From Inia geoffrensis (lineage: Eukaryota > Chordata > Mammalia > Artiodactyla > Iniidae), in contig CM070907.1 in assembly GCA_036417435.1 (NCBI GenBank), positions 59,690,001 through 59,754,000 of the forward strand: DNA of 64,000 nucleotides, written 5' to 3'. The notes beneath the pieces are model-generated. The model ran no database searches and was not told where the DNA came from. It saw only the letters and a program-made list of their open reading frames with translations. A program made the translations under genes and the position numbers. Positions 56,332 to 64,000 of the stretch are shown here, in pieces (position 1 is the stretch's first letter; each line of letters begins with the position of its first letter).

Positions 56332-57986
56332 AAAAACAGTATGGTACTTGCACAAAAACAGAAATATAGATCAATGGAACAGGATAGGAAGCCCAGAAAT
56401 AAACCCATACACCTTTGGTCAATTAATTTATGACAAAGGAGGCAAGACTATAAAATGGATCTCTTCAATAAGTGGTACTAGGAAACTGGGACATTCTTTA
56501 ACACTATACACAAAAATAAACTCAAAATGGATTAAAGACCTAAATGTAAGACCAGATACTATAAAACTCTTAGAGGAAAATATGGGCAGAATACTCTTCG
56601 ACATAAATCACAGCAATCTTTTTCAATCCATCTTCCAGAGTAGTAGAAACAAAACCAAAAATAAACAAATGTAGACTTTTTGATGATAGCTATTCTGATA
56701 AGTTGTCAGGTGATATCTCATTACTGTTTTGATTTGCATTTCTCTAATACTTAGTGATGTTGGGCATCTTTTCATGTGCCTGTTAGCCATCTGTGTGTGT
56801 ATATATGTATTTTTTTTCTTTTTTATGGAAAACTGTCTATTCCAGTCTTCTGCTCATTTTTTAATTGGGTTATTTGGGTTTTTTTAATATTGAGTTATAT
56901 GAGCTGTTTAGATATTTTGGATATTAACCCCTTGTTCTTCACATTATTTGCAAATATATTCTCCCATTCCATTGGTTGTCTTTTCGTTTTGTCAATGTTT
57001 CTCTTTGCTGTGCAAAAGCTTTTGCCCATTTGTTAATTTTTGCTTTTATTTCTTTTGCCTTAGGAAACAGATGCAAACAAAATGTTGTGGAGAAAAGGGA
57101 TCCCTTGTACACTGTTGGTTGGAATGTAAATTGGTTCAGCCACTACAGAAAACAGTATGGAGGTTCCTCAAAAAACTAAAAATAGATCTACCATATGATC
57201 CAACAATTCCACTTCTAGGTATATATCCAGAAAAAACGAAAACACTAATTCAAAAAAAATACATAGCAGCACTATTTACAGTAGCCAAGATATGGAAGCA
57301 ACTCATGTGTCTATCAACAGATGAATGGATAAAGAAGATGTGGTGTGTATGTGTATATGTATATACATACACATATACAAACCTACACAATGGAATATTA
57401 GCCATAAAAAAGAATGAAATTCTGCCATTTGCTGCAATGTGGATGGACCTAGAGAATATTATAGTGAAATAAGTCAGACAAAGATTAATACTGTGTGCTA
57501 TCACTTAAATGTGGAATCTAAAAAATATCGATAATACAAACAAATCTATATAGTAGGACAGAAACAGACTCACAGGCATAGAAAACAAATCAGTGGTTAC
57601 TAGTGGGGAAAAGGAAGGAAGGAGGGGCATGATAGAGGTATGGGATTAAGAGATACTACTACTACTTTTATATTACTATGTATAAAATAGATAAGCAACA
57701 AGGATATATTGTGTAGCATGGGGAATTACAGCCATTATCATGTACTAACTTTTAATGAAGTATAAACTGTAAAACACTGAATCAGTATGCTATACACCCG
57801 AAACTAATATAATATTGTAAATCAACTATACTTCAATACATAAATAATAAATAATTTTTTTTAAAAACAACAAAACAAAAATTATCTCTCCCCGGCTGAT
57901 TAAGAAAGATGGCGGAAGAGTAAGACGCGGAGATCACCTTCCTCCCCACAGATACACCAGAAATACATCTACACGTGGAACAACTC

Positions 57987-58295
57987 TTACAGAACACCTA
58001 CTAAAGGCTGGCAAAAGACCTCAGACCTCCTAAAAGGCAAGAAACTCCCCACGTACCTAGGTAGGGCAAAAGAAAAAAAGAAAAAACAGAGACAAAAGAA
58101 TAGGGACAGGACCTGCACCAGTGGGAGGGAGCTGTGAAGGAGCAAAAGTCTCCACACACTAGGAAGCCCCTTCACGGGCAGAGACTGCGGGAGGCGGAGG
58201 AGGGAGCTTCGGAGCCGCAGAGAAGAGCACAGCAACAGGGGTGCGGAGGGGAAAGCGGAGAGACTCCCGCATAGAGGATCGGTGCCGACCGGCAC
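57987..58295 (-). other. Antisense ORF in L1 5' UTR, copy 2 (102 codons)
   Basis: Starts MPVGTDPLCGSLSAFPSAPL, counterpart of 5813-6100. Shared over about 65-70 residues; the C-terminus differs by frame after an A-rich length change. Coding status unproven. Confidence 0.3.
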
Positions 58296-58440
58296 TCACC
58301 AGCCCGAGAGGCTTGTCGGCTCACCCGCCGGGGCGGGCGGGGCTGCGAGCTAAAGCTCGGGTTTCGGTTTCAGACAGAGCGCAGGGAAAGGACTGGGGTT
58401 GGCGGCTTGAACATAGCTTGAAGGGGGTAGTGCACCACGG

Positions 58441-58698
58441 CTAGCCGGGAGGGAGTCCGGGGAAAAGTCTGCACCTGCCGAAGAGGCAAGAGACTTTTAA
58501 CACACGGCGGGCCTCAGGCTGGTGCAGCGTCACGCCGGCCTCTGCCCCCGCAGGCCCGCCCCGCACGCCGTGCCCCTCTCTCCCCTCGGCCTGTGTGCGC
58601 CAAAGCCCCCAAATCAGAGGCTCCTTTAACCCTGTCCTGTCTGAGTGAAAAACAGACGCCCTCCAGCGACCTACACGCAGAGGCGGGGCCAAATCCAA
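58441..58698 (-). other. Second antisense ORF in L1 5' UTR, copy 2 (85 codons)
   Basis: Starts MDLAPPLRVGRWRASVF, counterpart of 6392-6763, shortened by the 255-base block missing from this copy. No domain recognised. Confidence 0.25.
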
Positions 58699-58824
58699 AG
58701 CTGAGCCCCTGGGAGCTGTGAGAACAAAGAAGTGAAAGGGAAATCTCTCCCAGCAGCCTCAGAAGCCGCGGATTAAAGCTCCACAATCAGCTTGATGTAC
58801 CCTGCTTCTGTGGAATACATGAAT

Positions 58825-59350
58825 AGACAGTGACTCATCCCAAATTGAGGTGGTGGACTTCATATGCAAGATTTATGATTTTTTCCCCTTTTTCCTCTTT
58901 TTGTGAAAGTGTATGTGTACGCTTCTCTTTGAGAGCTTGTCTGTATAGCTTTGTTTCCACCATTTGTCCTAGGGTTCTATCCGTCCATTGTTTTTTTTTT
59001 TCCTTTTTTTTCTTAATAATTAATTTTAATAATTCTATTATACTTTACCTTCCCTCTTTCTTTCTTTCCTTCCCCCCTTTATACAACGTATCATCCCAAG
59101 TGGAGGAGGTGGTCTTTGAAAGCAAGATTTATGATTTTTTCCCCTTTACCTCTTTTCGTGAGGGTGTATGTGTAAGCTTCAGTGTAGGATTTTGTCTGTA
59201 TAGCGTGGCTTTCAACATTTGTCCTAAGGTTATATCCATCCTTTTTCTTTTTTTTTTTTTTTTCTTTTTTCCCCTAAATAATTATGTTTTAATTCAATAA
59301 CTTTATTATACTTTACTTCATTCTATTTTACTGTATCTACTTTCTGTCCT
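58825..59350 (+). repeat. Tandem duplication in the L1 5' UTR, copy 2
   Basis: Two units of about 266 bases (58825-59090, 59091 to about 59350) with the same landmarks as the copy 1 duplication (6887-7402). Confidence 0.8.
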
Positions 59351-59490
59351 TTTTCCTTCCTTTCTTCCTCCCTCCTCCTTTCCTTCCTTCTGGCCTTCTT
59401 TCCTTCTTCTTTCTTTCTTCCTTCCTTCCCTCCCTCCTTCCTCCCTTCCTTCCTTCCTTCCCTCCTTTCTTTCTTTCTTTCTATCTTCCT
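59341..59490 (+). repeat. TTCC/TTTC-rich tract in the L1 5' UTR, copy 2
   Basis: Pyrimidine microsatellite of TTCC, TTTC and CTCC units; counterpart of 7391-7524 but with different unit order and length. Confidence 0.75.
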
Positions 59491-60042
59491 ATTTCTACTA
59501 ATTCTCTCTACTTTCTCTCCCTTTTAATCTGAGCTGTGTGGATGAAAGGTTCTTGCTGCTCCTGCCAGGAATCAGGACTCTGCCTCTGAGGGGGGAGAGC
59601 CAACATCAGGACACTGGTCCACAAGAGATTTCCCAGCACCACATAATATCAAACGGCGAAAATCTCCCAGGGATCTCCACCTTAACACCAGCACCCAGCT
59701 TCACTCAACGGCCAGCAAGCTACAGTGCTGGACAGCCTATGCCAAACAACTAGCAAAACAGAAACACAACCCCACCCATTAACAGAGAGGCTGCCTAAAA
59801 TCATAATAAGTCCAGAGACACGCCAAAACACACCACCAGACGTGGACCTACCCACCAGAGAGACAAGATCCAGCCTCATCCACCAGAACACAAGCACTAG
59901 TCCCCTCCACCAGGAAGCATACACAACCCACTAGACCAACCTTAGCCACTGGAGACAGACATCAAAAACAACGGGAACTACGAACCTGCAGCCTGCTAAA
60001 AAAAAAAAAAAGGGAGACCCCAAACACACTAAGATAAGCAAA

Positions 60043-60948
60043 ATGGGAAGACAGAAAAACACACAGCAGATGAAGGAGCAAGATAAAAATGCACCAGACC
60101 TAACAAATGAAGAAGTAATAGGCAGTCTACCTGAAAAAGAATTCAGAATAATGATAGTAAAGATGATCCAGAATCTCGGAAATAGAATGGAGGCAGGGAT
60201 GGAGAAGATGCAAGAAATGTTTAACAAAGATCTAGAAGAACTAAAGAACAAACAAACAGAGATGAACAACACAATAACTGAAATGAAAAATACACTAGAT
60301 GGGATCAATAGCAGAATAACTGAGGCAGAAGAACGGATAAGTGACCTGGAAGATAAAATAGTGGAAATAACTAATGCAGAGCAGAATAAAGAAAAAAGAA
60401 TGAAAAGAACTGAGGACAGTCTCAGAGACCTCTGGGACAATATTATACGCACCAACATTTGAATTATAGGGGTTCCAGAGGATGAAGAGAAAAAGAAAGG
60501 GACTGAGAAAATATTTGAAGAGATTAGAGTTGAAAACTTCCCTAATATGGGAAAGGAAATAGTTAACCAAGTCCAGGAAGCAGAGAGAGTCCCATACAGG
60601 ATAAACCCAAGGAGAAATACACCAAGACACATATTAATCAAACTCTCAAAAATTAAATACAAAGAAAGCATATTAAAAGCAACAAGGGAAAAAAAACAAA
60701 TAACACACAAGGGAATCCCCATAAGGCTAACAGCTGATCTCTCAGCAGAAACTCTGCAAGCCAGAAGGGAGTGGCAGGACATACTGAAAGTGATGAAGGA
60801 GAAAAGCCTGCAACCACGATTACTCTACCCAGCAAAGATCTCCTTCAGATTTGATGGAGAAATTAAAACCTTTACAGACAAGCAAAAGCTGAGAGAGTTC
60901 AGCACCACCAAACCAGCTTTACAACAACTGCTGAAGGAACTTCTCTAG
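60043..60948 (+). pseudogene. L1 ORF1 protein, one premature stop, copy 2
   Basis: Starts ATG at 60043 (MGRQKNTQQMKEQ) and stays in one frame for 302 codons except for a TGA at 60460-60462, where copy 1 has CGA (Arg, in NIRIIGVPE, the start of the RRM). A single C-to-T change at a CpG explains it. Coiled coil from about residue 30 to 135, RRM and C-terminal domain follow as in copy 1. It has four more coiled-coil residues than copy 1 (MEAGMEK region). If transcribed it would give a 139-residue N-terminal coiled-coil fragment. Confidence 0.93.
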
Positions 60949-61006
60949 ACAAGAAACACAAGAGGAGGAAAGGACCTATAACAACGAACCCAAAACAATT
61001 TAGAAA

Positions 61007-64000
61007 ATGGGAATAGGAACATGCATATCGATAATTACCTTAAATGTAAATGGACTAAATGCTCCCACCAAAAGACACAGATTGGCTGAATGGATACAAA
61101 AACAAGACCCATATATATGCTGTCTACAAGAGACCCACTTCTGACCTAGAGACACATACAGACTGAAAGTAAGGGGATGGAAAAAGATATTCCATGCAAA
61201 TGGAAGTCAAAAGAAAGCTGGAGTAGCAATTCTCATATCAGACAAAATAGACTTTAAAATAAAGACCATTACAAGAGACAAAGAAGGACACTACATAATG
61301 ATTAAGGGATCGATCCAAGAAGAAGATATAACAATTGTAAATATTTATGCACCTAACACAGGAGCACCTCAATACATAAGGCAAAAACTAACAGCCATAA
61401 AAGGGGAAATCGACAGTAATACACTCATAGTAGGGGACTTCAACACCCCACTTTCACCAATGGACAGATCATCCAAAATGAAAATAAATAAGGAAACACA
61501 AGCTTTAAATGATACACTAAACAAGATGGACTTAATTGATATCTATAGGACACTCCATCCAAAAACAACAGAATACACATTTTTCTCAAGTGCTCATGGA
61601 ACATTCTCCAGGATAGATCATATCTTGGGTCACAAATCAAGCCTTGGTAAATTTAAGAAAATTGAAATTGTATCAAGTATCTTTTCCAACCACAACGCCA
61701 TGAGACTAGATATCAATTACAGGAAAACATCTGTAAAAAATACAAACACATGGAGGCTAAACAATACATTACTCAATAATGAAGTGATCACTGAAGAAAT
61801 CAAAGAGGAAATTAAAAATTACCTAGAAACAAATGACAATGGAGACACAACGACCCAAAACCTATGGGATGCTGCAAAAGCAGTTCTAAGAGGGAAGTTT
61901 ATAGCAATACAAGCCCACCTTAAGAAGCAGGAAACATCTCGAATAAACAACCTAACCTTACACCTAAAGTAATTAGAGAAAGAAGAACAAAAAACCCCCA
62001 AATTTAGTAGAAGGAAAGAAATTATAAAAATCAGATCAGAAATAAATGAAAAAGAAATGAAGGAAATAATAGCAAAGATCAATAAAACTAAAAGTTGGTT
62101 CTTTGAGAAGATAAACAAAATAGATAAACCATTAGCCAGACTCATCAAGAAAAAAAGGGAGAAGACTCAAATCAATAGAATTAGAAATGAAAAAGGAGAA
62201 GTAACAACTGACACTGCAGAAATAAAAAGGATCATGAGAGATTACTACAAGCAACTCTATGCCAATAAAATGGACAATCTGGAAGAAATGGACACATTCT
62301 TAGAAATGCACAAACTACCAAGACTGAATCAGGAAGAAATAGAAAATATGAACAGACCAATCACAAACACTGAAATTGAAACTGTGATTAAATATCTTCC
62401 AACAAACAAAAGCCCAGGACCAGATCGCTTCACAGCCGAATTCTATCAAGCATTTAGAGAAGAGCTAACACCTATCCTTCTCAAACTCTTCCAAAACATA
62501 GCAGAGGGAGGAACACTCCCCAATTCCTTCTACGAGGCCACCATCACCTTGATACCAAAACCAGACAAGGATGTCACAAAGAAAGAAAACTACAGGCCAA
62601 TATCACTGATGAACATAGATGCAAAAATCCTCAACAAAATACTAGCAAACAGAATCCAACAGCACATCAAAAGGATCATACACCATGATCAAGTGGGGTT
62701 TATTCCAGGAATGCAAGGATTCTTCAATATACGCAAATCTATCAATGTGATAAACCATATTAACAAATTGAAGGAGAAAAACCATATGATCATCTCAATA
62801 GATGCAGAGAAAGCTTTTGACAAAATTCAACACCCATTTATGATAAAAACCCTACAGAAAGTAGGCATAGAGGGACCTTTCCTCAACGTAATAAAGGCCA
62901 TATATGACAAACCCACAGCCAACATCATCCTCAATGGTGAAAAACTGAAAGCATTTCCACTAAGATCAGGAACAAGACAAGGTTGCCCACTCTCACCACT
63001 CTTATTCAACATAGTTTTGGAAGTTTTAGCCACAGCAATCAGAGAAGAAAAGGAAATAAAAGGAATCCAAATCAGAAAAGAAGAAGTAAAGCTGTCACTG
63101 TTTGCAGATGACATGATACTATACATAGAGAATCCTAAAGATGCTACCAGAAAATTACTAGAGATAATCAATGAATTTGGTAAAGTAGCAGGATACAAAA
63201 TTAATGCACAGAAATCTCTGGCATTCCTATATACTAGTGATGAAAAATCTGAAAGTGAAATCAAGAAAACACTGCCATTTACCATTGCAACAAAAAGAAT
63301 AAAATACCTAGGAATAAACCTACCTAGGGAGACAAAAGACCTGTATGCAGAAAATTATAAGACACTGATGAAAGAAATTAAAGACGATACAAATAGATGG
63401 AGGGATATACCATGTTCTTGGATTGGAAGAATCAACATTGTGAAAATGACTCTACTACCCAAAGCAATCTATAGATTCAATGCAATCCCTATCAAACTGC
63501 CACTGGCATTTTTCACAGAAGTAGAACAAAAAATTTCACAATTTGTATGGAAACACAAAAGACCCCGAATAGCTAAAGCAATCTTGAGAGCGAAAAACGG
63601 AGCTGGAGGAATCAGACTCCCTGACTTCAGACTATACTACAAAGCTACAGTAATCAAGACAGTATGGTACTGGCACAAAAACAGAACGATAGATCAATGG
63701 AACAGAATAGAAAGCCCAGAGATAAACCCACGCACATATGGACACCTTATCTTTGATAATGATGGCAGGAATATACAGTGGAGAAAGGACAGCCTCTTCA
63801 ATAAGTGGTGCTGGGAAAACTGGACAGCTACATGTAAAAGTAGGAGCTTAGATCACTCCCTAACACCATACACAAAAATAAGCTCAAAATGGATTAAAGA
63901 CCTAAATGTAAGGCCAGAAACTATCAAACTTTTAGAGGAAAACATAGGCAGAACACTCTATGACATACATCACAGCAAGATCCTTTTTGACCCACCTCCT
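61007..64000 (+). pseudogene. L1 ORF2 protein, two stops, incomplete at window edge, copy 2
   Basis: Start at 61007 ([16 protein letters not shown]). A TGA at 61142-61144 (codon 46, AGA in copy 1) falls just after the catalytic QETH. A TAA at 61970-61972 replaces CAA. From 61973 the frame appears open to 64000, including [30 protein letters not shown] and the catalytic FADD at 63101-63112 (residues 699-702). Two further changes hit conserved sites: the endonuclease SDH is SNH (codon 228, 61688-61690) and PGPDGF is PGPDRF (about 62425). The missing C-terminus lies right of the window. Confidence 0.93.

Larger units (their letters stand above)
54258..56669 (-). mobile_element. 5'-inverted L1 (L1-C) nested in L1-B
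   Basis: Minus-strand sense part 54258-55590: a T-rich tail, 3' UTR from about 54292, then ORF2 C-terminus up to CCTTTGCTGTG (PAKET region). Inverted part 55591-56669 reads plus-strand ORF2 from [10 protein letters not shown] to about TKINK. The two ORF2 ends (56669 and 55590) lie only about 27 bases apart in ORF2, the twin-priming pattern. A perfect 12-base duplication TGTAGACTTTTT flanks the unit (54246-54257, 56670-56681). Two SINEs (55059-55410, 56144-56331) are inserted in it. The 3' UTR lacks about 170 terminal bases seen in L1-A. Confidence 0.87.
54239..57883 (+). mobile_element. 5'-inverted L1 (L1-B), itself split by L1-C
   Basis: The sense part is 57063-57883: ORF2 C-terminus (TGTTGTGGAGAAAAGGGATC, then the Cys/His-like GEKGSLVHCWLEC) and 3' UTR to an A-rich tail. 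The inverted upstream part lies at 54239-54257 and 56682-57062 and reads ORF2 on the minus strand; its left end (TTTGTAGACTTTTTGATG-type) is, in ORF2 order, next to the start of the sense part, as twin priming predicts. Likely target duplication: ACCTCTCCCTGGC (54226-54238) against ATCTCTCCCCGGC (57884-57896), two mismatches in 13. L1-C is inserted in its inverted part. Confidence 0.82.
57906..60042 (+). promoter_or_regulatory. L1 5' UTR / internal promoter, copy 2
   Basis: CpG-rich first part (about 58130-58720), tandem duplication (58825-59350) and TTCC tract (59341-59490), as in copy 1. Starts with the YY1-like AAGATGGCGG (57906-57915). Between 58498 and 58499 about 255 bases are missing relative to copy 1 (its 6303-6557). 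Confidence 0.85.
57906..64000 (+). mobile_element. Full-length-type L1 (copy 2), cut by the window edge
   Basis: Begins AAGATGGCGGAAGAGTAAGA right after the target duplication of L1-B. 5' UTR to 60042, ORF1 60043-60948, ORF2 from 61007 past the right edge. Very similar to copy 1 throughout. Its 3' end and right flank are outside the window, so its own target duplication cannot be seen. Confidence 0.95.

Noticed and set aside
54258..57062. Chromosomal inversion suggested by alternating L1 strands
   Set aside because: Two twin-primed L1s with their own target duplications explain every strand change without any genomic inversion.
58830..59300. 156-codon Phe-rich ORF in the 5' UTR of L1 copy 2
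   Set aside because: It translates T-runs across the tandem duplication and is not preserved as a single frame in copy 1.

Overview
The window is mammalian nuclear DNA, almost certainly from a whale or dolphin. Four SINE copies (near 29464, 30599, 47609 and 56144) have the young tRNA-derived CHR form: they start GGCTTCCCTGGTGGCGCAG, carry RNA polymerase III A- and B-box-like stretches, and end in CGCGTACCGCA plus an A-run. That form is known from cetaceans. Two more copies (4558 and 55059) are the older, longer CHR type. The L1 5' UTRs and 3' ends also fit a cetartiodactyl/cetacean L1 lineage. I found no host protein-coding exon, no tRNA or rRNA gene and no CRISPR array. The host context is AT-rich intergenic or deep intronic sequence.

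Layout. 1-5.7 kb: a folded-back L1 fragment, an L2, a small L1 3' end and an old CHR SINE in AT-rich DNA. 5.7-13.2 kb: a complete-length plus-strand L1 (copy 1) with 5' UTR, ORF1, ORF2, 3' UTR, poly(A) and a short target-site duplication; both ORFs are broken. 13.2-30 kb: ancient MIR and L2 relics, a solo LTR inside an L2, 5'-truncated L1s with target-site duplications, and long stretches without a recognisable feature. 29.4-36.7 kb: two young SINEs, an old L1 split by a MaLR-type LTR, a Tigger-like DNA transposon relic and an L2. 37-48.6 kb: dense MIR relics, a 5'-inverted L1 (41791-42458) and a young SINE. 48.6-52.9 kb: simple repeats and an ancient L1-lineage relic. 52.9-57.9 kb: a nest of three L1s and two SINEs. 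57.9-64 kb: a second nearly full-length L1 (copy 2) running off the right edge.

The only coding-like units are the L1 proteins: ORF1 (RNA-binding trimer) and ORF2 (endonuclease plus reverse transcriptase). In both copies they are disabled by a few stops or frameshifts. The copies can be compared with each other: most lesions are single bases, and several are C-to-T or G-to-A at a CpG or CAA codon.

No new gene system was found. The most informative content is retrotransposition history: the insertion order of the 52.9-57.9 kb nest can be read from its target-site duplications; three L1s show twin-priming 5' inversions; and the L1 5' UTR has a tandem duplication, TTCC-rich tracts and antisense ORFs shared by both copies. 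Family names come from recognising consensus features by eye; no database search was run.
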